Position numbers and translations under genes: made by a program
Assembly (NCBI GenBank): GCA_963787345.1
Contig: CAWBCW010000005.1
Location: 1 to 64,000, forward strand
Source of the DNA: Bacillus_BD sp963787345
GTDB taxonomy: Bacteria > Bacillota > Bacilli > Bacillales > Cytobacillaceae
Direction of reading: 5' to 3'
Length of the DNA: 64,000 nt
Part shown: in pieces, positions 8,689 to 17,362 of the stretch
Position numbering within the stretch: the first letter of the stretch is position 1
How the letters are laid out: each line of letters starts with the position of its first letter
The notes under the pieces: model-generated
What the model was told of the DNA's origin: nothing
The model's database searches: none
What the model saw: only the letters and a program-made list of their open reading frames with translations

Positions 8689-8882
8689 ATCAAATTCGCC
8701 TCGGCGAATTTGCGCCCAGATTTTTTCGAGCTCGCTCGAAAAACTACTTTTGAAAATCTGTGGTATCCGCCAGAGGCTTTAACTTCATTCAGCTGAAGTT
8801 GAACTCTACTGAATTGTTAAAACTTTGCATTTAACTCGCCACTTAGAGAAGTCGGATACTTCCGCTGAAGGAAGTTAAAGCT
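8689..8882 (+). repeat. Dispersed structured repeat, copy R2 (longest clear copy)
   Basis: Starts with perfect palindrome AAATTCGCC-TC-GGCGAATTT, then CAGATTTT...AAAATCTG closing a hairpin TTTTCGAG-CTCG-CTCGAAAA, then ATCCGCCAGAGGC, TTCATTCAGCTGAAGTTGAA and a tail ending CTGAAGGAAGTTAAAGC. It has no reading frame and lies in the gap between yodQ and ablB. Confidence 0.8.
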
Positions 8883-8914
8883 AGACTGACCTGAGTTACA
8901 GGTCAGTCTAGCTT
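8878..8914 (-). terminator. Hairpin downstream of yodQ
   Basis: Perfect 16-bp arms (AAGCTAGACTGACCTG and its complement) with a 5-nt loop, 7 bp after the yodQ stop. The T tract is weak (CTTTAACTT), so termination may be partial. Confidence 0.65.
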
Positions 8915-8920
8915 AGTATA

Positions 8921-10204
8921 CTAAAAGTTAGGGTTTTCATCTGCAATCTCACACCAATCGATAATCGTCATTGCGATGATTTCAGCCGCTTGGAATACAT
9001 TTTCTAAAATAATATATTCATTGCTATCATGCGCAGCTTCCGTCGTACCTGGACCGAACACGACGGCAGGCGTATCTCCAATCGTTGATAAAATTCCCCC
9101 ATCTGTTCCCCACGGAGACGCTTCAATGACAGGAGGGCTTCCTTTTACTTGACGATAGGAATCGGACAACGATTGAATTAACGGATGATTGACATCCATA
9201 TTTCCTGGCAGCCAATTTCCACCAAACCATTCGATTCTTACGGGATGATGCTTAAACCATTCATCTTTTTCTCTTAATCTAGCCAAACAAGCATCCATTT
9301 CCTCTTTGGCTTTTTCAAGTGATTCATTCGGAGCAACTCCCATTCTCCCTTCAATAAAGGCTAAATCCGGCACAGATGATGGCCATTGCCCACTCTTGAT
9401 TTTCCCAACATTAATCGGAATTGGAATTGGAACCCCCTCATATAAAGGATCTGTAATTCGTTCATTTCGTTCTTTTTCTAACTGCTGGATTTCATTAATC
9501 ACCAACATCATTTTTTCAATGGCGCTCGTTCCTTCATAACGTGTACCTCCGTGTGCAGACCTGCCTTTTACAGAAATGCGAAACCACATTGAGCCTTGCT
9601 GCTTAGGAAAAATCTTCATGCTTGACGGCTCAGGAATAATGGCTCCGTCACAGCGATAACCTCGGAGCACCGCAGCAAGTGTGCCTGCACCGCCGCTTTC
9701 TTCTTCAATGACACTTTGAAAAATAACATCCCCTTTGAGCTTAATCCCACAGCTTTTGACCGCATCCATCGCTAAAAGCAGAGAGACTGTTCCTCCTTTC
9801 ATGTCCGTTGAACCCCGCCCATAGAGGCGACCATCTCGTATGACACCACTAAATGGATCGTCCTTCCAATCGCTGAGATCCCCTTCTGGTACTACATCAA
9901 TATGACCATTTAAGATGAGCGAACGCCCTCCTCCTGTTCCCTTCAGGATACCAACCACATTTGGGTTGCCATAAAAATTTTTCCGATCACTTGAAAACAG
10001 AGGATGATTGAATAACTCTGGACTGCCAATTTCCCAAATATCAAGGGTAAGCTCCATCCGCCGAAGTTTTTCAATGATGAGCGCTTGAGCTTTGCTTTCT
10101 TCTCCTCTTACACTTCGCTCTTGAACAAGCCGTTGCAGTAACTGGATTCCTTTTAAACGATTTTCCGTTAGCCATGTTTTAATCGCCGATTCTTTCTGAT
10201 CCAA
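8921..10204 (-). CDS. yodQ: M20 family (ArgE/DapE-type) deacylase, YodQ type
   Basis: A zinc-dependent amidohydrolase of the ArgE/DapE/ACY1/CPG2 group, 427 residues. Visible metal motifs: NGHIDVVPEGD near residue 100, GRGSTDMKGG near 130 (bridging Asp), a catalytic VIEEESGGAGT near 165, and a late histidine in AAHDSNE. Start is TTG 10204 behind AAGGGGGA. It follows yodR by 30 nt. Inference: removes the acetyl group from an intermediate of acetyl-beta-lysine breakdown in the same operon; the exact substrate is not deducible from sequence. Confidence 0.82.
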   Translation of the reverse strand: MDQKESAIKTWLTENRLKGIQLLQRLVQERSVRGEESKAQALIIEKLRRMELTLDIWEIGSPELFNHPLFSSDRKNFYGNPNVVGILKGTGGGRSLILNGHIDVVPEGDLSDWKDDPFSGVIRDGRLYGRGSTDMKGGTVSLLLAMDAVKSCGIKLKGDVIFQSVIEEESGGAGTLAAVLRGYRCDGAIIPEPSSMKIFPKQQGSMWFRISVKGRSAHGGTRYEGTSAIEKMMLVINEIQQLEKERNERITDPLYEGVPIPIPINVGKIKSGQWPSSVPDLAFIEGRMGVAPNESLEKAKEEMDACLARLREKDEWFKHHPVRIEWFGGNWLPGNMDVNHPLIQSLSDSYRQVKGSPPVIEASPWGTDGGILSTIGDTPAVVFGPGTTEAAHDSNEYIILENVFQAAEIIAMTIIDWCEIADENPNF

Positions 10205-10234
10205 ATATATTTCCCCCTTAAAGAAGGAAGCAAG

Positions 10235-10900
10235 CTATCCTTCGATTTTTTTAATATGTTCATAGACTTGAAATGAACACGCCGTTCTCGCTTTAATTTC
10301 CTCAATTGTCGTTGTTGAAAAATACTCTCGTAATGTTAATCCTTCTGAATTCACGTGAAAAACAGCTAATTCGGTAATAATGAGATCGACACATCGAGCA
10401 GACGTGAGTGGAAGTGTACAATTTTTAAAAATTTTGGAATGACCATTTTTATCATTATGATTCATTACGACGACAACCTTTTTCGCCTTCTGTGCAAGCT
10501 CCATCGCCCCTCCCATGCCGGGCACCTTCTTTCCAGGAACAATCCAATTGGCCAAATCCCCTCTTTCACTCACCTGCAGAGCCCCAAGAATGGTCATATC
10601 AATCATGCCTTTACGGATCATGCCAAAAGCAATTGAACTGTCGCAATATGACGCCCCTTGAATCACCGTTACAGGAAGTCCTCCAGCATTACAAATGTTT
10701 TCGTCTTCTTCCCCTTTTTCAGGCGTTGGCCCCATCCCTACAATTCCATTCTCTGCGTGAAACATAACCATCTGTTCCTTTTTCAAAAAATTAGGAACTA
10801 GCGAGGGAATCCCAATTCCTAAATTAACTACCATGCCATTTTTAATTTCAGCAGCTGCTCGTTTAGCGATTTGAATCCGTGCGTCTATTCCCAAACCCAT
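10235..10900 (-). CDS. yodR: CoA transferase subunit B (YodR)
   Basis: Beta subunit of a family I 3-oxoacid CoA transferase. VNLGIGIPSLVPNF is near residue 27 and HAENGIVGMGP near 50, where the glutamate is the expected catalytic residue. Start taken at ATG 10900 behind AAGGAG (10-nt spacing); a TTG two codons upstream is possible. It overlaps the end of yodS by 16 nt, typical of coupled subunits. Probably activates the keto acid made by the YodT aminotransferase as its CoA ester. Confidence 0.88.
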   Translation of the reverse strand: MGLGIDARIQIAKRAAAEIKNGMVVNLGIGIPSLVPNFLKKEQMVMFHAENGIVGMGPTPEKGEEDENICNAGGLPVTVIQGASYCDSSIAFGMIRKGMIDMTILGALQVSERGDLANWIVPGKKVPGMGGAMELAQKAKKVVVVMNHNDKNGHSKIFKNCTLPLTSARCVDLIITELAVFHVNSEGLTLREYFSTTTIEEIKARTACSFQVYEHIKKIEG

Positions 10901-11577
10901 TTCCAATTCACTCCTTGTGATGGAACGATAGAATGAACAAACACGCCAGGTGTCATAATTTCATCCGGATCCAACTCTCCTAATGGAACGATTTCCTCAA
11001 CCTCAGCAATGGTCAAATTTCCTGCCATTGCAACGAGTGGATTCATATTACGAGCGCTTTTTTCATAAATTAGGTTCCCAAATGGATCAGCCTTTTTAGC
11101 ATATACAATGGACACATCCGCCGTTAAAGCGCTTTCAACTAAATAGGTTTTACCATTTATTTGATAGGTCGCTTTATTCCCAGTGACCATCTCATTATCA
11201 ATCCCGATATCTGTTAATATCGCAGGTATGCCTACTCCCCCAGCCCTAATACGCTCTGCTAACGTACCTTGCGGGCAAAATTCTACTTCTAACTTGCCTT
11301 CTGTCATCAACCTACCTGCGATTGGATTCGATCCAATATGTGAAACAATCACTTTATCAACATAACCGCCACTGACCACTTTTCCGATTCCAATCGTTGG
11401 AAAACCAGTGTCATTACCAATTAATATCAAGCTCTGTAGTTTCTTCGCAATAATTCCATCGATCAGTAATGGAGGTGAACCAACACCGCCAAATCCACCG
11501 AACATGATTGACATCCCATCATGAAAAAAATTCATAACATCGTCTAAATTCTTTATTTTACCAAAAGGGTTTTCCAC
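10885..11577 (-). CDS. yodS: CoA transferase subunit A (YodS)
   Basis: Alpha subunit partner of YodR, 230 residues. Contains the glycine-rich CoA-transferase signature SIMFGGFGGVGSPPLLIDGI near residue 24, LIGNDTG near 53, and GGVGIPAILTDIGID near 113. Starts at GTG 11577, 6 nt after the yodT stop, so translation is probably coupled. Works with YodR as a heterodimer or heterotetramer in the cytoplasm. Confidence 0.88.
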   Translation of the reverse strand: MENPFGKIKNLDDVMNFFHDGMSIMFGGFGGVGSPPLLIDGIIAKKLQSLILIGNDTGFPTIGIGKVVSGGYVDKVIVSHIGSNPIAGRLMTEGKLEVEFCPQGTLAERIRAGGVGIPAILTDIGIDNEMVTGNKATYQINGKTYLVESALTADVSIVYAKKADPFGNLIYEKSARNMNPLVAMAGNLTIAEVEEIVPLGELDPDEIMTPGVFVHSIVPSQGVNWKWVWE

Positions 11578-11583
11578 AAGTCT

Positions 11584-12927
11584 CTAGCCCCCTTTTTTAA
11601 GTACCTCATCCATATCTTTGCAAGTTGCACTCAGTCTTTCAATTAAGTCATCGATTTCTGTTTCTGTAATCGTCAGTGGCGGTGAGATGATGATCGCATC
11701 CCCATGAATTCCATCTAATCCTGATCCAGCTGGATACAGCAATAAGCCATTTTCAAAAGATTTTTTAATAAACATTTGAGTGAATGTTGCATTGCGGGGA
11801 TAAGGTTCTTTTGTTTGTTGGTTTTGCACAAATTCAACACCAATTAAAAGTCCTTTTCCACGTATATCCCCGATAAAGGAGAACTGTTTTTGTAGTTTTT
11901 GGAGAGATGAGAAGATGATTTGACTCTTCTCGAAGACTGTTGGAATGATTTTATTTTGTTCAAGAAATTCTAGGACAGCTAAAGAGGTGGCACAGCTTTG
12001 AGGGTTCGCGCTGAGTGTATGACCACTCATAACCAACTGGGATCCGTTAATAATCGGTTCCATTACTTTATTACTGACAAGCGTTGCGGCAATCGCTGTA
12101 TATCCAGCACCCATCCCTTTCCCGAGAGCAACAATATCAGGAACGACATTCCATTGTTCGATAGCAAACCAAGTTCCTGTTCTACCAAATCCTGTCATCA
12201 CTTCATCAGCAATAAACAGAATGTTATGACGCTCGCAAATCTCTTTGATTATTTTGTAGTAGTCAGGTGGCGGTGTAATAGCGGCGCCTGCTGCCCCAAT
12301 AATGGGTTCAGCTATAAAAGCGGCAATTTGATCGGCACCAATCCTGGCAATGGCGGTTTCCAATTCATTTGCACAAGGATAACCACAGTTTTCAGGCTTT
12401 TTATTAAATGGACATCGGTAGCAGTAAGGAGGATGAATGGTTGGAAAATCTTCTAGAAGAGGGACAAAGCGCTCTCTTCTGCTAGAATGACCTGACATAG
12501 ATAAGGCCCCTAGTGTAATGCCATGATAACTTACCCATCTTGATAAAACTTTAGTTTTCGTTTTTATTCCTTGTTCCTGCCAATGTTGAATGGCAATTTT
12601 CATCGCAGTTTCCGTTGCTTCGGAACCACTATTGACAAAGAAGCTCCAGTTTAAATCACCAGGTGCAAGTTCAGCAATTTTTTCAGCTAAGTCTTCTGCT
12701 GCTTCACTCGTAAATTGCGAACGATAAACAAACGAAACTTTCTCCGCTTGTTCCATCATGGCATCAATAATTTCCTCTACTCCATGACCGATATTCGCCG
12801 TAACCGCTCCAGAGCTGGCATCTAAATATCGTTTCCCTTCTTTATCAAATAAATAAACTCCTTTTCCATCTTTAACAACGGGGTATTGTCCACTTAACAA
12901 CGGTTTAATTAAAAAAGAATTCTTCAT
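11584..12927 (-). CDS. yodT: Class III aminotransferase (YodT)
   Basis: PLP-dependent omega-aminotransferase fold, 447 residues, full length. Motifs: SGAVTANIGHG near the N-terminus, VNSGSEATETAMK (PLP phosphate region), FIADEVMTGFGRTG with the PLP-pairing Asp, and LGKGMGAGY carrying the Schiff-base lysine. First gene of the yodT-S-R-Q run on the minus strand, start ATG 12927. Likely removes the beta-amino group of beta-lysine or acetyl-beta-lysine (inference from the cluster). About 100 bp separate it from the hairpin at 13036; no convincing -24/-12 site was found there. Confidence 0.85.
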   Translation of the reverse strand: MKNSFLIKPLLSGQYPVVKDGKGVYLFDKEGKRYLDASSGAVTANIGHGVEEIIDAMMEQAEKVSFVYRSQFTSEAAEDLAEKIAELAPGDLNWSFFVNSGSEATETAMKIAIQHWQEQGIKTKTKVLSRWVSYHGITLGALSMSGHSSRRERFVPLLEDFPTIHPPYCYRCPFNKKPENCGYPCANELETAIARIGADQIAAFIAEPIIGAAGAAITPPPDYYKIIKEICERHNILFIADEVMTGFGRTGTWFAIEQWNVVPDIVALGKGMGAGYTAIAATLVSNKVMEPIINGSQLVMSGHTLSANPQSCATSLAVLEFLEQNKIIPTVFEKSQIIFSSLQKLQKQFSFIGDIRGKGLLIGVEFVQNQQTKEPYPRNATFTQMFIKKSFENGLLLYPAGSGLDGIHGDAIIISPPLTITETEIDDLIERLSATCKDMDEVLKKGG

Positions 12928-13035
12928 CTTCTCACTCCGTTATTTCAAGTAAAAACCATCATCAAATTCACCAAAACTTAAAAGTCTACTAATCATTATA
13001 TGAGAGCAGGGTCCATTTCTTTCATAAAATAAAGA

Positions 13036-13073
13036 TGCCAGTCACCATCCATTTTTTTGGATGGTGACTGGCA
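13036..13073 (-). terminator. Hairpin after the YjcZ-like gene
   Basis: Perfect 15-bp arms (TGCCAGTCACCATCC) with an 8-nt A/T loop; on the minus strand it is followed by TCTTTATTTT. It separates the spore peptide gene from yodT. Confidence 0.75.
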
Positions 13074-13091
13074 CCTCAGTTTGCACTTTAT

Positions 13092-13340
13092 TTATCTACA
13101 GTAGCAAGTTGCTCCAATAATGATTAATAAGATAAACAACACGACGATAAGAGCAAATCCACCATAGGGACGCCCACAGGATGCTACTGGAGCTACTGGA
13201 GCTACTGGATAGCTGTATCCATAGTAGCAATTATCATAATCATAACTATATGGACTCGTCATCGTCGGCATATGGGGCATGTTTGGCATATTTGCCATAT
13301 TCGCCATGTTTGCCATGTTTGCCATATTTTCTCCGTACAT
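13092..13340 (-). CDS. YjcZ family sporulation protein with Asn-Met-rich leader
   Basis: 82 residues. The C-terminal third, GGFALIVVLFILLIIIGATCYC, is the hydrophobic signature of YjcZ-type spore peptides. The N-terminus is unusual: a tandem ANM/PNM repeat (NMANMANMANM) followed by a Tyr/Pro-rich stretch and VAPVAPVA. Ribosome site AAAAGGAG lies before ATG 13340. Family members are small spore-coat or membrane peptides of unknown role. Transcribed alone and closed by a strong hairpin. Confidence 0.8.
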   Translation of the reverse strand: MYGENMANMANMANMANMPNMPHMPTMTSPYSYDYDNCYYGYSYPVAPVAPVASCGRPYGGFALIVVLFILLIIIGATCYCR

Positions 13341-13503
13341 GTTTAAACACTCCTTTTATTAGGTACTTCCCTATCAACATATGTCACGATACTTGTCCCT
13401 GAATGTGCATATGCCTAGTTCAAATCAAAATTACTGGTTATATTCATAAAGTCAATTCGGTATCCTAAAGGTGATGAACAACATGTAACGGGAGGAAATT
13501 GGA

Positions 13504-14592
13504 TTGAGAAAGAAGCAAAGAAAGATGGCTATGATACTTTTGACCTTTTCTCTAATCATTACAACTTTCTATTTTTTCAATAATGAAGAAGAAGCAAAAA
13601 GCACCTCTCTAAATGTATATGAAAAAATCAGATTAAAGAAAGACATCCATTACCTAATCATTGGCGATAGCATTGGACGTGGAGCAGGCGTAGATAACCC
13701 GGCATTGACCTGGTTTAATCAATGGGAAGAATTAATGAAAGCAAATTATCGAATTCCCTTAACAAGACATTCCATTGTTCAAAGTGGTGCAACTGCGTTT
13801 GAAGGTTTATATTTATTCCATCATGCTCCCAATAAGGATCCGGTTGATTTAATTTTTATTCTCTTTGGAGAGAATGACCGAAAATATATGAAGGCGAACG
13901 AATTCGCCTATTTTTATAATTCTCTTTTAAAAAAGGTCAAACGAACATTTCCGGATGCGGAAGTAATTACGATTACTGAAAGTTGTTTAACGGATGAAGC
14001 ATTTGCAGCTACAATAAAAGAACTGTCGATGAGATATGAAGCGAATCATATCGACATGCGCCTGCCTTTTAAAAAATCCAATTTAACTACAAAGCAACTA
14101 ACAAAGGACTTTGTTCATCCTAATCATAGAGGTTATCAGCTCTACGCAGATGCCATCTTTCAGCTAATAAAAAGAGAATTCGACCAATCTAAAAAAGGCG
14201 ATCATCAGGTCATTCACAAACTCTCGTCTTCCTCATCATTTAAGGAAATTTCTCATCCCCTAAAAATGGTGAATGGATTTATAACAAAAGATGGAGAGTT
14301 TACTACAAACACCCCTGGTGCCTCAATCTCTTTTCAATTTACTGGCAATCATCTTGGCGTTAAAGCTTTCGTTGGGAAAAAACAAGGGGATATCGATGTA
14401 TGGATTGATCAAAAGTTTATTCGTACGTTGTCCACGAAATGGCCCATTCAAAAATATCGCGTTTTATATGTTGAAAGTCATTTGCCAAATGGAGAACATG
14501 AAGTAACATTTGTTTATTCTAATAAAAATTTAAATTCAAACACAGGAACACAACCAACGATTCAAATTTCTTCAATTATTGTATATAAATAA
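13504..14592 (+). CDS. ypmR: SGNH/GDSL-type hydrolase (YpmR-like), membrane-anchored
   Basis: An esterase/lipase-fold protein exported by an N-terminal hydrophobic segment (MAMILLTFSLIITTFYFF). Catalytic blocks: IGDSIGRGAG (nucleophile serine) near residue 53, FGENDRK (block III Asn) near 121 and DFVHPNHRGY (Asp-x-x-His) near 200. A second domain of about 120 residues follows. Start is TTG 13504 behind GGGAGGA. The neighbouring ypmS and ypmQ on the other strand match the B. subtilis ypmQ-R-S group, but this gene is inverted and convergent to ypmS here. Symbol by homology and context. Confidence 0.75.
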   Translation: MRKKQRKMAMILLTFSLIITTFYFFNNEEEAKSTSLNVYEKIRLKKDIHYLIIGDSIGRGAGVDNPALTWFNQWEELMKANYRIPLTRHSIVQSGATAFEGLYLFHHAPNKDPVDLIFILFGENDRKYMKANEFAYFYNSLLKKVKRTFPDAEVITITESCLTDEAFAATIKELSMRYEANHIDMRLPFKKSNLTTKQLTKDFVHPNHRGYQLYADAIFQLIKREFDQSKKGDHQVIHKLSSSSSFKEISHPLKMVNGFITKDGEFTTNTPGASISFQFTGNHLGVKAFVGKKQGDIDVWIDQKFIRTLSTKWPIQKYRVLYVESHLPNGEHEVTFVYSNKNLNSNTGTQPTIQISSIIVYK

Positions 14593-14636
14593 AGGGCATA
14601 CAGCAGAAATTTCAATCCCTTGTCTGTATGCCCTTT
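14591..14636. terminator. Bidirectional terminator between ypmR and ypmS
   Basis: Arms AAAGGGCATACAG and CTGTATGCCCTTT, with A and T tracts suiting both convergent genes. Confidence 0.8.
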
Positions 14637-14641
14637 CCTCT

Positions 14642-15232
14642 TTATTTAATTGGAATCTGTAAAGAGAATATTATTTTGTCTTCCTTTAAATTAATCTCCT
14701 TTACAGCAACCATGGAGTCATTTTTTAGTTTTAGATGTTGTAAGGACAAATATACTTTTTCATTCTTTGGTTGGACGAAAACCCACTGAGGAAGTGAACC
14801 ATTTTTTTGAATAAATTGAAGCACGATGGATGGAGGAAGTCTAAATTTTCCGATCGTCATACTTTTTTGCCGTAACTCTACATCCCCATTTTCGAGTGCA
14901 ATGGGATCAAAGGTTAATTTGACATCAACTTCCTCTTGTAAAATAGGGATTCTCCCATTAAACTCCACTTCATCTGTTACGATCACTTGATAGGTGAAGT
15001 TGTTTTTTTGCTCCTTCGCCAAATAAGATTGAATCACTTTGTTCAAATCCGCTTTATTCGTTGTAATTTGAAACGATACCGCTTCTTGTTTTGGCAGCGG
15101 CGGTTCGGGAACATCTGAAGCTTCTTGGCCCCCGCTTATAACAAACAAGAAAAATATAAATAAACAAACAACAAACACAACATTTAAACCTAACAATAAA
15201 TAAAATAATCTTTTCCAATTATATGATTTCAA
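14642..15232 (-). CDS. ypmS: YpmS family protein (DUF2140)
   Basis: 196 residues: short cytosolic N-terminus, one membrane helix (LFYLLLGLNVVFVVCLFIFF) at about 11-32, then an extracytoplasmic beta-rich domain (FQITTNKADLNKVIQSYLAKEQ, QVIVTDEVEFNGRIPILQEE). Typical of YpmS. Function unknown; anchored in the membrane facing outward. It follows ypmQ with a terminator hairpin between them. Confidence 0.82.
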   Translation of the reverse strand: MKSYNWKRLFYLLLGLNVVFVVCLFIFFLFVISGGQEASDVPEPPLPKQEAVSFQITTNKADLNKVIQSYLAKEQKNNFTYQVIVTDEVEFNGRIPILQEEVDVKLTFDPIALENGDVELRQKSMTIGKFRLPPSIVLQFIQKNGSLPQWVFVQPKNEKVYLSLQHLKLKNDSMVAVKEINLKEDKIIFSLQIPIK

Positions 15233-15258
15233 ATCCGTACCCCCAAATCAAACAAGAA

Positions 15259-15282
15259 AAAGGTCTTTTTAAAAAAGACCTA
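15259..15282 (-). terminator. Terminator after ypmQ
   Basis: AGGTCTTTTT/AAAAAGACCT hairpin followed on the minus strand by CTTTTTCTTG. It overlaps the last codon of ypmQ. Confidence 0.6.
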
Positions 15283-15855
15283 CTGTAGTGTTTTAATATC
15301 TTTTATAATATCCTCTGTCGGCATTTCCAAACCCGAATAATCTTTCATAACATTCCCCTCAGCATCAATTAAATAAAAGCTCGTCCCATGAATTACTTGA
15401 TCACCGGATTCAGGCTTTTTAACGATCGCTTTAAATGAGTTTAACACAAATTGTTCAATCGTTTCTTGTGAATAGCCTGTTAGAAAATCCCAATTCGAAT
15501 CATCGACTCCAAACATGTTGCCGAATTCAATTAATGCTTCAGCACTATCAACGGTCGGATCGACACTAAATGAAACAAACCGAACATTTTCAATACCTTC
15601 CTCTTTGACCCTATCTTGCAGGATTTTCATGTTGGCTGTCATCGGCAGACAAACGTCAGCGCAATTCGTAAAAATAAAGTTTGCAAGCCAAACTTTACCT
15701 TCTAAATCTTGAAGTCCAAAAGCCTCTCCCTTGTGGTTCGTATAATTAAATTCCTCAACAGGATAATTCAAGGGATTTTTAATAGCAGAAGTACTGCACG
15801 CGGATAACAACAAAACAATCATGATCATATGTACGAAAGAAATTCGAAGTTTCAC
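15280..15855 (-). CDS. ypmQ: SCO1-family copper chaperone/thioredoxin-like lipoprotein (YpmQ)
   Basis: SCO proteins help deliver copper to the Cu-A site of cytochrome c oxidase on the outer face of the membrane. 191 residues with a lipoprotein signal ending LLLSAC, the copper/redox motif NCADVC (C-x3-C) near residue 70 and the third ligand histidine in VIHGTSFYLID near 160. Start taken at GTG 15855, preceded by AAGGGGTG; a GTG three codons earlier has no room for a ribosome site. Confidence 0.87.
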   Translation of the reverse strand: MKLRISFVHMIMIVLLLSACSTSAIKNPLNYPVEEFNYTNHKGEAFGLQDLEGKVWLANFIFTNCADVCLPMTANMKILQDRVKEEGIENVRFVSFSVDPTVDSAEALIEFGNMFGVDDSNWDFLTGYSQETIEQFVLNSFKAIVKKPESGDQVIHGTSFYLIDAEGNVMKDYSGLEMPTEDIIKDIKTLQ

Positions 15856-15952
15856 AATATTCACCCCTTACTGGTATTCTACTGGAATATCAATTTTCTT
15901 TCAATTATTATCCCTTGATCATCTACAGAAAACCAATTTTCAAAAGAGGTGC

Positions 15953-17150
15953 TTACGTTTCATCACATGTTGGCACATAGATTCTAAAAGTCGTTCCAAT
16001 CCCTTTCTCGCTTTTTACTTCAATCTTTCCACGCATTCTTTCAATGATTTGATAACATACGGTCAATCCCATTCCTGTCCCCTTTTCTTTCAAGGAATAG
16101 AACGCAGTCCCAAGTCTTTGAACCTCTTCTTGTGTCATCCCAATGCCAGTGTCCGTAACTTCAAAAACACCATAATTTCCTTCTTGAAAAAGGTTAAATG
16201 AAAGTTCCCCACCCTCTTTTAAAGCTTCAACCCCATTTTTTAATATGTTAATTAACACCTGCTGCAATTCATTTTTAGTTCCTTTAACGGTTACGTTTTC
16301 TAAAACAGGAGTAATTATAACAATATTTTTAGACATTTTTGCATAAGAAGTCATCAAGTCGAGAGCCTTTTCTGCTAATTCTTTTCCATTAATCTTTGCT
16401 GTTTTTTCCATATCTGGTTTGGCTAAGGAAAGATAGTCATTAATGATCGTTTCCGCTCGATCCATTTCTTCAATCATTAAGTGGATATACATACGCTCTT
16501 CTTCACTCATTTGTTCCTTTGAGAGGAAGATTTGTAAAAAACCCTTTACAACCGTCATCGGATTTCTAATTTCATGGGCAACGGATGCCGCTAATTGACC
16601 GATTGCATTCATTTTTTCCGCCCGTTGCAACTCTCGATAGACCATTGATTTTTCCATTATGATATCTAGTTGTTTAAATACGTCCTGTAAATTATCCAAT
16701 TGAATCCTTTCACCCTGATCTGGACTATCTAGTTTCTCAGTAGTGGAAATGATCTTATCTGCAAGAATCGCGAGCTGCTCAGTAATTCGATTAAACCGAC
16801 TGCATAGGTCTCCCAATTCCGAAGGGGGAACACGAAGCCTAACGTGAAAATTGCCACTGCTAATCTCCTGAAACCCATAGGTCAATTGATCAATCGGATC
16901 TAAAATGCGAACAAACTCTCTTCCATAAAACGAAAAAAACAACTAAGCTAATGACGAAGAATAAAACCACGGAGAAAAATAAATACTTTTGATTAAAAGC
17001 GGACTGTACCTCTATGTCGATTGAATTTTGCAAAAGCATCATCATAAAAAGATGGCTTACAAACAATGTAGGTACAATCGTTAAAATTGAAATAACTACT
17101 GTTAAAGTAATTACATTTTTTATTAAAGATTTTCTCTGAAAGCCTCTCAT
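15953..17150 (-). pseudogene. Orphan sensor histidine kinase split by a one-base insertion in a T7 tract
   Basis: Two overlapping frames make one kinase. The 5' frame holds a membrane helix (VITLTVVISILTIVPTLFVSHL) and a second one (FFSVVLFFVISLVVFF). The 3' frame holds a HAMP-like linker (RILDPIDQLTYGFQEISSGN), HisKA with phospho-acceptor AASVAHEIRNPM, the N box (NELQQVLINILKNGVEALKE), and GIGMT and GTGMGLTV. Six instead of seven T at 16933-16939 would join them as V-V-F-S-F-Y-G. The short sensor region resembles sporulation-type kinases. No response regulator is adjacent. Start ATG 17150 behind GGAGA. It could be a slippage mutant, phase variation or a sequencing error. Confidence 0.8.
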
Positions 17151-17314
17151 TTTTTGTCTCCATTTCCCTTTACATTTGCTCGTATTCATTTCCACTATGT
17201 ATCATATCTTTTTTCTTCGACAAACTTTGATTGAATCCCTTCTTTCATGAAGATTTTTTACAAATTTCTATAAATAACTTATTTTAAGAATGAATAGTTA
17301 TTGTATAAATAAAA

Positions 17315-17357
17315 AAATGGAAGCAGGTGAATTTTTGGTTTCAACCTGCTTCCATTT
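17315..17357 (-). terminator. Terminator of tatC
   Basis: Arms AAATGGAAGCAGGT and ACCTGCTTCCATTT, followed on the minus strand by a run of T. It begins directly after the tatC stop. Confidence 0.8.
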
Positions 17358-17362
17358 TTCAA

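Noticed and set aside
8829..8848. Minus-strand TGGCGAGTTAAATGCA before ablB as a second sigma-54 site
   Set aside because: Both elements deviate from consensus (TGGCGA, ATGCA) and the match is not kept in the other copies of the repeat in which it lies.
7603..8882. Repeats around ablB as an insertion sequence
   Set aside because: No transposase frame or terminal inverted-repeat pair with target duplication was seen; the copies are short and non-coding.
11998..12456. 152-residue plus-strand frame opposite yodT
   Set aside because: It lies entirely antisense to a conserved aminotransferase gene and has no ribosome site or family features; a shadow frame.
13069..13086. Plus-strand TGGCACCTCAGTTTGCAC resembling a -24/-12 promoter
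   Set aside because: The GG-GC spacing is 11 instead of 10 nt, it overlaps the terminator hairpin of the YjcZ-like gene, and it points toward a gene more than 400 bp away.
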